Below are positions 54,860 to 63,349 of a stretch of 64,000 nucleotides of DNA, piece after piece; within the stretch, counting starts at the first letter, position 1, and each line of letters starts with the position of its first letter. Made by a program: the position numbers and the translations under genes. This DNA comes from Claveliimonas monacensis (GTDB lineage: Bacteria; Bacillota; Clostridia; Lachnospirales; Lachnospiraceae). The stretch is taken from positions 92,029 through 156,028 of the forward strand of contig NZ_JADCKL010000006.1 in the NCBI RefSeq assembly GCF_014982975.1, read 5' to 3'. The notes under the pieces were generated by a model. That model saw only the letters and a program-made list of their open reading frames with translations, searched no databases and was not told the origin of the DNA.

Positions 54860-56050
54860 TCAGATGCGGGCAAGGATCTCGTCCAGCAGCCTTGCCGCCA
54901 CCTCATCCTTGCTCATGAGCTCCAGCTCCTTTTCCATGTCCGCCGTGATGATGGTCACCACATTGGTGTCTGTTCCAAATCCCGCTCCCTTGACTTTCAG
55001 GTTGTTGGCCACGATCATGTCCAGGTTCTTCTTCCTGAGCTTGGCGCGGGAATTTTCCAGCATGTTCTGGGTCTCCATGGAAAATCCGCAGAGGAACTGT
55101 CCGGGCTTTTTGCAGCTGCCCAGATAGCCCAGGATATCATCGGTCCTCTCCATATCGATAGCCATATCTCCGTCGGACTTTTTGATCTTCTCATCGCTTG
55201 TCACCGCCGGGCGGTAGTCCGCCACCGCCGCGGCCTTGATGATCACATCCATCTCCACGCTTCTTTCCACAACTGCCTCGTACATATCTCTGGCAGACAC
55301 CACCGGCACCACATCTACAAACAGAGGGGGCTCCAGGGCTGTCTGTCCGGTCACCAGCGTCACCTCCGCTCCCCGCAGGGCACAGATCTTCGCGATGCTA
55401 TAGCCCATCCGCCCGGTAGAGTGGTTGGTGATGTAGCGCACCGGATCGATCCGCTCCTGGGTAGGGCCTGCTGTCACAAGAACTTTCTTCCCCGCCATGT
55501 CCTTTTCAAAGGCGCAGGCCATGAGCACATACTGAAACAGGACATCCGGCTCCGGCATCTTGCCTTTTCCCACATCTCCGCAGGCCAGCCGGCCTGCTGC
55601 CGGCTCCACTACAGTCACCCCGTATTTTCTCAGCTTTTCCAGATTGTCCTGGGTCACCGGATTTTCGTACATCCTGGTGTTCATGGCAGGCACTACGATC
55701 TTTGGGCAGTCGCAGGCCAGCACGGTGGTCGTCAGCATATCGTCCGCAATGCCGCAAGCCAGCTTCGCAATGACGTTGGCCGTGGCCGGAGCGATGATCA
55801 CCGCGTCCGCCCGGGAAGCCAGAGAGACATGCTCTGTGCTGTACTCGTGGTTCCTGTCAAATGTATCTGTATGGCACCGCTGGTTTGTCAGCGCCTCAAA
55901 TGTCAGTGGCGCTATAAACTCCCTGGCGTGTTCTGTCATGATCACCTGCACGTCCGCCCCCGCCTTTACAAGAAGGCTGGTCAGCCAGGCGCTCTTATAT
56001 GCCGCGATCCCCCCAGTCACTCCCAGGATCACTGTCTTCCCTTTCAGCAT
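54860..56050 (-). CDS. coaBC: Bifunctional phosphopantothenoylcysteine decarboxylase/synthetase
   Basis: This is a 396-residue cytoplasmic enzyme of coenzyme A synthesis. The N-terminal CoaC flavodoxin-like half has GVTGGIAAYKSAWLTSLL, AGADVQVIMTEHAREFI, PAMNTRMYENP and the substrate-clamp RLACGDVGKGKMPEP. The C-terminal CoaB half has TAGPTQERIDPVRYITNHST and GRMGYSIAKI for CTP and acyl intermediate binding. Length is normal. It is divergent from an ECF S-component gene that fits pantothenate uptake, forming a logical pair around a shared 88-bp control region. Confidence 0.96.
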   Translation of the reverse strand: MLKGKTVILGVTGGIAAYKSAWLTSLLVKAGADVQVIMTEHAREFIAPLTFEALTNQRCHTDTFDRNHEYSTEHVSLASRADAVIIAPATANVIAKLACGIADDMLTTTVLACDCPKIVVPAMNTRMYENPVTQDNLEKLRKYGVTVVEPAAGRLACGDVGKGKMPEPDVLFQYVLMACAFEKDMAGKKVLVTAGPTQERIDPVRYITNHSTGRMGYSIAKICALRGAEVTLVTGQTALEPPLFVDVVPVVSARDMYEAVVERSVEMDVIIKAAAVADYRPAVTSDEKIKKSDGDMAIDMERTDDILGYLGSCKKPGQFLCGFSMETQNMLENSRAKLRKKNLDMIVANNLKVKGAGFGTDTNVVTIITADMEKELELMSKDEVAARLLDEILARI

Positions 56051-56138
56051 ATTGTAAAATCCTTCCTTTCATGCTATACTTTCCGCGTAATTGTATTATA
56101 TCCCGACAGCGGGAATGATAACAAGGAGGAATTGAATA

Positions 56139-56762
56139 ATGAAAGAAAAAAAACATGACACCAGATGGATGGTCTGTGTTGCACTTATGGCAGCGATCGT
56201 CATCGTCCTCGCGAACACACCGCTTGGCATGATCCAGCTTCCAGTCATCAAGGCGACAACAGTACACATTCCGGTCATCCTCGGAGCTGTGCTCTTAGGA
56301 CCACTGGCAGGCGGCATCTTAGGCGGCGTCTTTGGAATCTGCTCTCTCATAAGCAATACCATGGCACCGACCCTTTTGTCCTTCGCCTTCTCTCCCTTTA
56401 TGAGCACCACCGGACTTCCCGGCGTTCTGAAAGCGCTCTGGATCTCCGTTGGATGCCGCATTCTCATCGGCGTAGTATCCGGCTGGCTCTGGAAGCTCTT
56501 CGAGAAGGTTCACTTAAACCAGACTATCGCCCTTCCCATCACCGGCTTTGTGGGAGCTATGGTCAACACGGTGACTGTCATGGGCAGCATCTATCTTCTC
56601 TTCGCCCAGCAGTACGCCCAGGCTCAGAATGTGGGCATCACAGCTGTGTGGGGCCTGATCATGGGAACCATCACCGCATCCGGCATTCCGGAAGCCATTG
56701 CATCGGCCGTGCTCGTGCTGGCACTCGGAAAGGTATTGCTGAGATTTATGAAAAGAATATAA
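56139..56762 (+). CDS. ECF transporter S-component, probably for pantothenate
   Basis: This is a 207-residue protein with about six membrane helices: MVCVALMAAIVIVLANTPLG, PVILGAVLLGPLAGGILGGV, and the C-terminal EAIASAVLVLALGKVLLRF. The N-terminal KATTVHIPVILGAVLLGP is the S-component substrate-loop pattern (folate/pantothenate branch). It binds a vitamin and docks to a shared ECF energising module encoded elsewhere. The divergent coaBC supports pantothenate as substrate. AAGGAGG lies 10 bases before the ATG. Confidence 0.85.
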   Translation: MKEKKHDTRWMVCVALMAAIVIVLANTPLGMIQLPVIKATTVHIPVILGAVLLGPLAGGILGGVFGICSLISNTMAPTLLSFAFSPFMSTTGLPGVLKALWISVGCRILIGVVSGWLWKLFEKVHLNQTIALPITGFVGAMVNTVTVMGSIYLLFAQQYAQAQNVGITAVWGLIMGTITASGIPEAIASAVLVLALGKVLLRFMKRI

Positions 56763-56769
56763 ATTTTTT

Positions 56770-56799
56770 GCTGCCCTGCATGAGCTGGGCAGCATTTTT
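56770..56799 (+). terminator. Terminator after the ECF S-component gene
   Basis: GCTGCCC (56770-56776) pairs with GGGCAGC (56787-56793), followed by ATTTTT, 8 bases after the stop codon. Confidence 0.88.
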
Positions 56800-56929
56800 A
56801 TGAATTCATTTTATCTTTTGTATACATATACTCCTCTTCTCCTTCTAAAAATAGTATGTATCAGATAACATTAACTTAAAAAACGGACATATTGCACACA
56901 CACAATACATCCGCTTATCCATTCGTGTT

Positions 56930-57244
56930 TTATAGATATCTATCTATATCCCTTGCACCATATAGAAATCTCCGAACTTCCATTATATCTCCCATAACAA
57001 CGTAATAAACCACATAATTACGCACATAAATCCGATAATACGGATATTTTCTCTTCTTTACAGATGGGTACGGTTCAAACGCTAATGGATTATGCAAACA
57101 TTCTAATATAGCCGCCTCTACATCATTCGCCAGCTTTTCCGCTGCATCTGGATTTTTTAGTACATTTGTAATATAACTCACTGTTTGCACTAAATCCTGC
57201 TCAAACAAAGGCAGGTACCGAATTCTGTATTTTTTATCTGCCAT
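56930..57244 (-). CDS. RelE/ParE-family toxin
   Basis: This is a 104-residue protein starting MADKKYRIRYLPLFEQDLVQ. Features of the ParE/RelE fold include the N-terminal helices (TVSYITNVLKNPDAAEKLAN), NPLAFEPYPS and the C-terminal strands YYRIYVRNYVVYYVVMGDIM and VRRFLYGARD. Whether it cleaves ribosome-bound mRNA or poisons gyrase cannot be told. It overlaps the antitoxin gene by 11 bp, so the two are translated together. Confidence 0.88.
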   Translation of the reverse strand: MADKKYRIRYLPLFEQDLVQTVSYITNVLKNPDAAEKLANDVEAAILECLHNPLAFEPYPSVKKRKYPYYRIYVRNYVVYYVVMGDIMEVRRFLYGARDIDRYL

Positions 57245-57494
57245 GGATCACTCTCCTTACATTTCGGAATACGTCATCATGGCTTAATCTTTCTTCTGTG
57301 GTTTCTGCTATTTTGTCCGCCTCGTCCAGTTTCATCTCCACGTTGTCCACAAGACTTGCATATTCCTCCAGACTCAGCACAACCATTGCCCCATATCCGT
57401 TTTTAGTCAAATATACCGGTTGCCCCTCATTGACAATCCTTTCAATCTCCGGAAATTTATTTCTCAAATCTGAAACAGGTCTAATTTGTATCAT
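57234..57494 (-). CDS. Phd/YefM-family antitoxin
   Basis: This is an 86-residue protein starting MIQIRPVSDLRNKFPEIERI; AAGGGAGAG is 6 bases before this ATG. The Phd fold signature (SDLRNKFPEIERIVNEGQPV, then LTKNGYGAMVVLSLEEYASL) is followed by a charged C-terminal toxin-neutralising tail (EADKIAETTEERLSHDDVFR). It likely represses its own operon with the toxin as co-repressor. Confidence 0.88.
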   Translation of the reverse strand: MIQIRPVSDLRNKFPEIERIVNEGQPVYLTKNGYGAMVVLSLEEYASLVDNVEMKLDEADKIAETTEERLSHDDVFRNVRRVIHGR

Positions 57495-57730
57495 AGCAAT
57501 CTCTCCCTTCTCCACATGCTTTTGTCCTTCTCTGTTATCTTAATTTTATCATCATTTTATCAGATGCGCAAGCCAGTTTAGTATCCATCGCATACATTTT
57601 AAATAGCGCATCCCACAAGAACATATCTGCTTGGAAGGGAACATATTGATTGCCCGGGGCATCCCCTCTTTATGCTTTCACCTGTCTTCTCCCCTTACTG
57701 CGCCTGCCGCGCCGCTAAACTCGCAGTCCC

Positions 57731-58321
57731 TCAGCTTCTCCTCCGGCAGGCTGCAGGTCCTTCTCTCTTTCTCAACCAGCCGCTCCACAAAAGGTGTGGC
57801 CGGGTGATCTCATCCACCGCGCCAAAAGGTTCATCCATGAGCAGGATCTCCGGCGATGCAGCCAGTGCCCTGGCAATGCCCACTCTCTGCTGCTGACCGC
57901 CCGAGAGTTCCGCCGGATAGCGCTCCTTCAGCTCTTCGTCCAGCCCCACGATCTTCATCCACTTGGATACAGCCTCCTTTGTCTTTGCCCGGTTCCTCCC
58001 ATTCAGTAGATCCGGCACATAAGAAATGTTCTGCTCCACTGTCATGTGAGGAAACAGGACGCTCCCCTGGATGGCATAGCCGATATTTCGCCTGAGCTGG
58101 GTCTGGTCTTTTTCCCGGATGTTCTCACCATCGATCAGGATATCTCCCTGGTCGGGATGGATCAGCCCGTTCACCATCTTGAGCGCTGTGGTCTTGCCGC
58201 ATCCCGAGGAACCGATGATGGTGACAAACTCTCCCCTGTCTACCTGGAGATCAAAATTCTCCATAACCACCTTTTCCCCATATGACTTTTTGATATTTTT
58301 AAATTCTATCAGTGTACTCAT
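57731..58321 (-). pseudogene. Glycine betaine/choline ABC transporter ATPase (OpuCA type), C-terminally truncated
   Basis: The 196-codon frame is a normal OpuCA-like ATPase up to Walker B and the D-loop: GSSGCGKTTALKMVNGLI (Walker A), LSGGQQQRVGIARAL, LLMDEPFGAVDEITR. It then changes to PHLLWSGWLRKREGPAACRR and stops. The H-loop, the regulatory half and any CBS domains (about 100-180 residues) are missing. The protein could bind ATP but not complete a transport cycle. It is 12 bp downstream of the substrate-binding chimera and was part of the same operon. No permease gene follows. Confidence 0.85.
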
Positions 58322-58333
58322 TTTGCATCCTCC

Positions 58334-59473
58334 TTACAGAAGTCCCCGGCTCTCAAGGAACTCTTCCGCCACATCTTCCGGCTCTTTTCCCTCTGCCTCC
58401 ACCTGGTAATTCATGGAAGCCATGTCTCCGTCCGAAATGATCCCCGTCACCTGTTCAAAGATCTGCTCCAGTTCCGGGTGTTCCTGCAGCACTTCGCTGC
58501 GGACCACATTGCCGCACAGATAAGACGGATAGAACTGCTTATCGTCCTCCAGCACAGTCACATCGGAAGCTGAGAGCTGTCCGTCTGTGGTAAAGATCAC
58601 CATGACATCGATCTGCCCCTGGTCTATGGCCTGGTACTTCAGCCCGATATCCAGATCCATTGTCTCCTTGAAATGAAAGCCATAGGTATCGCACAGGGCA
58701 TCATAACCGTCTTCTCTCTCGAAGAAATCATACTCTGCTCCGAACACAAGCTGTTCCGAAACCCGGGCAAGATCAGAGTAAGTCTTCAGATCATACTGCT
58801 CCGCGATCTCCCGGCGCACCACCAGGCCGTAGGTATTGTTGAACCCATACATACCGGTCCACTCCATGGAAAGCTCGTCATTGTAAAACGCCTGCAGATC
58901 GTCAAACAACTCCTCCGTGTACAGCCCTTCCTCCTTCATCACCATATTCCAGGCCGTGCCGGTGTACTCGGGATACAGGTCAAATTCTCCGCTCTCCATA
59001 GCCGGCTGGATGTTGGAAGTGCCGCCTACCCCCTGGGTCAGTTCCACCTGAAGATCTGTATCCTTTTCGATCAGGATCTTCAGCATTTCTCCCAGCACAT
59101 ACTGCTCTGTCATTGGCTTTGTGGCAATGCGGATCGTATCACAGATCATGCCCGGATCTACGCTGCGGTCCTGGTAGCGCCTGCAGGAGTGCCTGTTTGC
59201 GATCAGAGCGTCTATGACAGGAGACGCCTCATCCGCTTGCACCGGAGGGATGCTGTCCTTTGGGCAGTGCCCAAAGATGGAGATCGCCCCCGTCGGGCAG
59301 ACCGCCAGGCAGTGTTCGCACTTCCAGCAGCCGCTCCATCCAAACTCCTGAAAGTCTTCTATCTGTACCCTGCCATCCTCTCCCATAGACAGGACGCCTC
59401 CCGGGCATACCTTCACACACATGCCGCAGCCGGTACACCTATTTTTATCCACAACAAACTGTGCCTTATTCAT
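58334..59473 (-). CDS. Chimeric protein: ferredoxin-nitroreductase N-terminus fused to OpuC substrate-binding domain
   Basis: This is a 379-residue frame with two unrelated parts. Residues 1 to about 112 are a two-cluster ferredoxin (CTGCGMCVKVCPGG and CWKCEHCLAVCPTG) plus the first residues of a nitroreductase domain (IANRHSCRRYQDRSVDPGMI). From about residue 115, IRIATKPMTEQYVLGEMLKI to the end is a glycine-betaine/choline-type substrate-binding domain (GVGGTSNIQPAMESGEFDLY, AYEYTG-type pocket tyrosines). The permease part that normally precedes that domain is gone. An internal deletion best explains this. Without a signal or membrane segment the binding domain would be inside the cell, so function is doubtful. 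Confidence 0.8.
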   Translation of the reverse strand: MNKAQFVVDKNRCTGCGMCVKVCPGGVLSMGEDGRVQIEDFQEFGWSGCWKCEHCLAVCPTGAISIFGHCPKDSIPPVQADEASPVIDALIANRHSCRRYQDRSVDPGMICDTIRIATKPMTEQYVLGEMLKILIEKDTDLQVELTQGVGGTSNIQPAMESGEFDLYPEYTGTAWNMVMKEEGLYTEELFDDLQAFYNDELSMEWTGMYGFNNTYGLVVRREIAEQYDLKTYSDLARVSEQLVFGAEYDFFEREDGYDALCDTYGFHFKETMDLDIGLKYQAIDQGQIDVMVIFTTDGQLSASDVTVLEDDKQFYPSYLCGNVVRSEVLQEHPELEQIFEQVTGIISDGDMASMNYQVEAEGKEPEDVAEEFLESRGLL

Positions 59474-59556
59474 ACATTTCTCATTTCCGATTTATTTTCT
59501 GAGCTTATTTTATGAGTGAAGCGGCCTGCCTACAAGTACGCACTTTTTTGTGCCGT

Positions 59557-59574
59557 AGTTACCTGTCGGTAACT
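59557..59574. promoter_or_regulatory. Perfect palindrome AGTTACC-TGTC-GGTAACT
   Basis: An inverted repeat of 7-bp arms with a 4-base spacer, about 85 bp before the chimera gene. It looks like an operator of a dimeric regulator (HxlR- or TetR-like sites have this size) left from the original nitroreductase promoter. Confidence 0.5.
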
Positions 59575-59696
59575 TTCGGGGCCGACTTATCACAGTTTTT
59601 AAGGTACAGTATATTAAGACAACCACAAAAAGCCGCCGCTTTGCCGGAGCTTGCGCACACTGCAGGAACTCCCCTTCCTCCCTATCAAAATGCATA

Positions 59697-59725
59697 GAAA
59701 AAACGAGGCAGTTAAGACCTCGTTT
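59697..59725 (-). terminator. Terminator after the AlbA/Schlafen-type ATPase gene
   Basis: AACGAGG (59724-59718 on the minus strand) pairs with CCTCGTT (59708-59702), followed by TTTTTTC. Confidence 0.85.
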
Positions 59726-59740
59726 CCCCGATCACTATTG

Positions 59741-61054
59741 TTACTCAGGAAGCCGGTAATGTGTGTTCCGGCTTTTTCCCTCCTGAATGATCTGTCCATT
59801 TTCAACCATCTTCTTCAATAACCGTCCGCATGTTGTCTGACTGATCCCCAACTCTTTTTGTACATCTTTTCTTGTAAATGTACCCTGCTTTTTTGCCAGA
59901 GAAATTACTGCTTCCTGCTGATCGTCATCTGCCGGCTTGTTAACGTCCGTCTTCTTCGTCTCGGTCTGGACATTCAGATTCGGAAGAATGATCTTAAAAG
60001 CATTTTCAGAAGTTTCAATCTCAGGCTTTTTCCCTGTTTCCGAATAAGCCTCCCTTATTTTCCGCATCCCGGTTCCGTATGCTTCGATCAATTCCAGACG
60101 ATAAAATATATTGGCCAGTTTTATATTTCGGCACACAGATATCCCCATCATCACATCATTCAGGGTAACTCCGCTTAAAAGCCCTCCAATGGAAGTAAAC
60201 TCGATCCGGTCTGCATAAAGACTGACAAAGCTGCTGGCCCGGTAGGAATATTCACGATGGATAAGCAGATTCAAAAGTGCCTCCCTGACTGCTGTCTCCG
60301 GATAGTCTCTCTGATCGATCCGGTACAGCTTCTGGAATGAAGAATGGATCTGATTGCGAAAATCAATGTAATCATACACTTCGTCCATCTGCTGAAACAG
60401 GGAGCCGGAAAATTCTTTACGGTCTTTAAACTGGCTCTGGGTAGTTCCTTCAAAAGCGGCCACCTTGATCGTATGCACACACTGATCTGACAGCAGCAGC
60501 CCCAGATTTGTATAAACTCCGTCGTGCGTCATAATCCCCAGCGTTTTCATCTGTGGTTCGCCCAGAGGAAGATTCTTTTTGGCAAATTGCTTTTTTGCCG
60601 CTTCAAAAGTCAGCTCCTGATTTAAAGATCTCATATCCTCGAAATGATCTCCATCCGTTTCCTTGATCATCCGGCGGATTGCCGTATTAGTCGCCGGTAC
60701 TGAGGAATACCCCTGCCGGACATAAACCCCTTCCGGACGCAGCCCCTTTTTTGCAATATAATAAGGGCGTTCCGTTCCCTGTTGGATATCGACTGCAACA
60801 ATCTGCTTTCCGTCCTCATTTAACGTCTCATAATGTAAGAACATCGTCAGATCCGGCTTTATCGTATCCCGAACCATATTGCTGACCTGCAGGGCAGCTC
60901 CGTCCGGATCATCCAGTCCGATAACCGTTCCATCGTCCTGAACACCAATATATAATTTCCCACCTTCGCAATTTGCAAATGCTATAATTTCTTTTTTTAT
61001 ATCATCCACCACAACAGATTTTAATTCCACTGTTTCGCTTTCCTTAAAAACCAT
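59741..61054 (-). CDS. AlbA_2/Schlafen-like ATP-binding protein with C-terminal winged helix
   Basis: This is a 437-residue protein starting MVFKESETVELKSVVVDDIK, with GGAGGG 7 bases upstream. Residues 1-120 are an AlbA_2/Schlafen AAA-4 domain (FANCEGGKLYIGVQDDGTVI, GLDDPDGAALQVSNMV). The middle carries the HATPase_c_4-like region (ETAVREALLNLLIHREYSYR, IEFTSIGGLLSGVTLNDVMM). The C-terminus is a winged helix (FTRKDVQKELGISQTTCGRL). Such proteins are regarded as regulators or defence-associated factors. Two sets of TTCTAACCA inverted repeats overlap and precede its promoter, so it probably controls itself. Confidence 0.85.
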   Translation of the reverse strand: MVFKESETVELKSVVVDDIKKEIIAFANCEGGKLYIGVQDDGTVIGLDDPDGAALQVSNMVRDTIKPDLTMFLHYETLNEDGKQIVAVDIQQGTERPYYIAKKGLRPEGVYVRQGYSSVPATNTAIRRMIKETDGDHFEDMRSLNQELTFEAAKKQFAKKNLPLGEPQMKTLGIMTHDGVYTNLGLLLSDQCVHTIKVAAFEGTTQSQFKDRKEFSGSLFQQMDEVYDYIDFRNQIHSSFQKLYRIDQRDYPETAVREALLNLLIHREYSYRASSFVSLYADRIEFTSIGGLLSGVTLNDVMMGISVCRNIKLANIFYRLELIEAYGTGMRKIREAYSETGKKPEIETSENAFKIILPNLNVQTETKKTDVNKPADDDQQEAVISLAKKQGTFTRKDVQKELGISQTTCGRLLKKMVENGQIIQEGKSRNTHYRLPE

Positions 61055-61083
61055 CTTATTTCCCTCCAAATTATTCTACTCAC

Positions 61084-61251
61084 ATTCTAACCTTTCTAAC
61101 CATTCTTGTCAATTATTGGTTAGAAAAGTGGTTAGAATAGCCGAATAAAGGATAAAACTTGTGCCCCAAGCCATATACCATGATTTTGTCACGTATTTTA
61201 TAGATTATACGTGACATATTCTAACCATTCTTTTCATTTTATGGTTAGAAT
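61084..61251 (-). promoter_or_regulatory. Promoter with multiple TTCTAACCA operators
   Basis: The promoter TTGACA (61112-61107), 17 bases, TAGAAT (61089-61084) on the minus strand lies inside an array of half-sites. ATTCTAACC is at 61084-61092, TTCTAACCA at 61094-61102, TGGTTAGAA at 61117-61125 and GGTTAGAAT at 61130-61138. A further perfect pair, ATTCTAACCAT/ATGGTTAGAAT, is at 61218-61251. Six half-sites in all. Confidence 0.85.
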
Positions 61252-61292
61252 AGAAAACTGACCACAACAGATTATATATTTATTGTTTTCTT

Positions 61293-61391
61293 TCAGGCAC
61301 CCGGCGTACAGGTGGAAAGCGTCAGCACCCGATTGCTCCCGGTCACGGTCACATCCGTTTCGATCAGGGAAAAAGCTACCGTTTTCCCATT
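61293..61391 (-). pseudogene. C-terminal remnant of a class B-type sortase
   Basis: A 32-codon open piece without a start reads GKTVAFSLIETDVTVTGSNR followed by VLTLSTCTPGA and a stop. The TLSTC motif carries the sortase catalytic cysteine, and the strand before it matches class B sortases. The N-terminal part, including the catalytic His, and the residues after the Cys (including the Arg) are lost. Nothing recognisable follows in 61477-61677. Confidence 0.65.
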
Positions 61392-61435
61392 TCATTCAAT
61401 ACCATAAGACTTCCCTCCTTCCTGAAAAAAGGCAC

Positions 61436-61476
61436 AAAAAAAGCCCAACAGTAAAACTTAAAATTTACCTTCGGGC
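61436..61476 (-). terminator. Terminator-like hairpin
   Basis: GCCC-GAAG-GTAAA pairs with TTTAC-TGTT-GGGC on the minus strand, followed by TTTTTTTG. It separates tRNA-Asn from the sortase remnant. Confidence 0.65.
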
Positions 61477-61677
61477 AACATACCGCCCCCATCCAGCAAC
61501 GTAATTCCGGTTCATTTTTCGGTTAATAATCTAATGCCTGCTTTTTTCAGCAGACGGTTTATTTTGCCCCCGAGGGGCATGTTGCAAATTCAAAGCCCCC
61601 GACGGTCTTTGACTCTCGCGGCAGTCGCCAAATGGACATGCGAGCATGTCCGCTTGGCTCGTTGCTCTCGGAAATAA

Positions 61678-61706
61678 ACAAAACCCGTAAACATTGAATT
61701 TACGGG
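61678..61706 (-). terminator. Terminator after tRNA-Asn
   Basis: CCCGTAAA (61706-61699) pairs with TTTACGGG (61691-61684) on the minus strand, followed by TTTTG, 10 bases after the tRNA. Confidence 0.85.
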
Positions 61707-61715
61707 CTTTTCAAG

Positions 61716-61788
61716 CTCCCCCTGTTGGACTTGAACCAACGACAACTCGGTTAACAGCCGAGTGCTCTACCGACTGAGCTAAGGAGGA
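61716..61788 (-). tRNA. tRNA-Asn (GTT)
   Basis: A 73-nt cloverleaf: acceptor TCCTCCT/AGGGGGA with one G-U, D arm GCTCAGTCGGTAGAGC, anticodon loop CTGTTAA carrying GTT, T loop GGTTCAAGTCC. No CCA is encoded. Confidence 0.96.
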
Positions 61789-61812
61789 TTATCTATCTTC
61801 ATAACAGAAAGT

Positions 61813-61841
61813 ATTTTATCACATATTCTGTACTAATTCAA
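61813..61841 (-). promoter_or_regulatory. Promoter of tRNA-Asn
   Basis: TTGAAT (61841-61836), a 17-base spacer and TAAAAT (61818-61813) on the minus strand. Confidence 0.8.
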
Positions 61842-61905
61842 GCATTTTACCTCAATTTCTTTCCGTACGAAGATTCCTGCATTGCTCATATCGGGCAAGC
61901 AGCTG

Positions 61906-63348
61906 TCATTCAAACGCCTGGATCTTCTGCCAGTCAACGGGCTCCTTCATACGGCAGAGCACCGGATTTCTCTTTTCCGGGAACCAAATCTCCACATAGC
62001 TCCCGGACATACGAAATGTCGCGTCAGAAGAGGTGAATCCCTCCAGGACATCGCCTTCTGGCTCAGAAAGCAGCGTGTACGTGTAGATCAGCCTTTCCGC
62101 CTGCAGGGAAGAGAGATACCCGGCCAGTCTCTCCAGATCACTGATCCGGATCTCCTCCCCGTCTTTCGTAAGATAAACTTCTGAAAGGCTGTCCTCGGAA
62201 AGCTGGATCAGCTCTGCCAACGAGGTCCTGTCTGTTGATACACTGATCTTTCCCATACCAAGGACACTCAAGGCCATAACTGTAAACAGCATGACAACCC
62301 CAAGCTTTTTCTTCCCTCCTGACACAGTCGCCCGCATGCGGTACCGCAGCGTCCGGGCTGAGGCCGAGAGGCAGGTCGTAAATCCACGGCCATCCCCCGC
62401 TGTTGAGAGGAGAAGTTTCGCATATTTCCGCCGTGTGACGGCATCCGCCCTCTCCAGGACGATCTCATCACAGGAGAGCTCCAGATCATCCTGCGCCCTC
62501 CTGGCCGCCAGCCACACAAGCGGGTGTATCCAGCCAAGCGCCTTGCAGAACTCCAGGAAACATTTCGTGTGGGTGTCCCGTCTCTGCACATGGTGCAGTT
62601 CATGGCTGAAGATCAGCTCCGCCTCCTCTGCCCCATAAGCGCGCTCCGGCAGATAGGTGACCTTGCTCTTCTTTCTCATCCCGATCGTGAGAGGTGTCCG
62701 GATCAGGCTGCAGTATCGCAGATCAACAGGGATGTGCATATCCAGATCGCGCCTTACTTTCTCCCATATCTCCAGCAACTCAGGGTCCAGGATCGGACGG
62801 GAATGCTGTCTCAGGCGGCGTGAAAACCAGATGTGGGAGCCGATCTTTGTCCCAAACAACACCAGGAAACCTGCCGCCCATACGGTAAGCAGCACCCGCA
62901 GGAGTATCCCCGGCAGGTACAGCACTACGAGAGGCGGCTCTGATCTCATCAAGTATAGCATATGCGGCTGGTAAAACAGAAAAACCGGCACCAACCAGAG
63001 TACCGCACATGTTCTGGCTGTGTAGCGGCGTCTGAGCATAGGCAGTAAAAACATAAGCCCTGTAAAATAGACGCTCACAAACACAAAAATATCAATAAGC
63101 AGACAGAGACCATATTCCACCCCGTCATCAGAGCCATATACCCACAGATTGATCGCCGCGAAGAATATGATCATAACAGGAAACACAATAGGATCCAGCC
63201 ATACTACCGCATGCTCCCTGTCTTCCATCCATGACGTCATCTTGCCATGCTCCGCATTCCACGATCTTCTGAACCCCATTGCCAGCAACGCTCCCAGAAA
63301 CAGTGCCCAGAACATGCGGTACATATACAGGATAAACACCTCTGACAT
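61906..63348 (-). CDS. BlaR1/MecR1-like M56 membrane metallopeptidase without a penicillin-binding sensor
   Basis: This is a 480-residue membrane protein starting MSEVFILYMYRMFWALFLGA, with GAGGAGGG 6 bases upstream. Four or more membrane helices lie before and after the zinc protease motif FSHELHHVQRRDTH (about residue 247), followed by LELSCDEIVLERADAVTRRK. After the last helix (VVMLFTVMALSVLGMG) there are only about 115 residues, which do not resemble the transpeptidase-like sensor of BlaR1. The signal it senses is therefore probably not a beta-lactam. It overlaps the BlaI-like repressor gene, as is typical, and should cause its cleavage. Confidence 0.85.
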   Translation of the reverse strand: MSEVFILYMYRMFWALFLGALLAMGFRRSWNAEHGKMTSWMEDREHAVVWLDPIVFPVMIIFFAAINLWVYGSDDGVEYGLCLLIDIFVFVSVYFTGLMFLLPMLRRRYTARTCAVLWLVPVFLFYQPHMLYLMRSEPPLVVLYLPGILLRVLLTVWAAGFLVLFGTKIGSHIWFSRRLRQHSRPILDPELLEIWEKVRRDLDMHIPVDLRYCSLIRTPLTIGMRKKSKVTYLPERAYGAEEAELIFSHELHHVQRRDTHTKCFLEFCKALGWIHPLVWLAARRAQDDLELSCDEIVLERADAVTRRKYAKLLLSTAGDGRGFTTCLSASARTLRYRMRATVSGGKKKLGVVMLFTVMALSVLGMGKISVSTDRTSLAELIQLSEDSLSEVYLTKDGEEIRISDLERLAGYLSSLQAERLIYTYTLLSEPEGDVLEGFTSSDATFRMSGSYVEIWFPEKRNPVLCRMKEPVDWQKIQAFE

Positions 63349-63349
63349 G

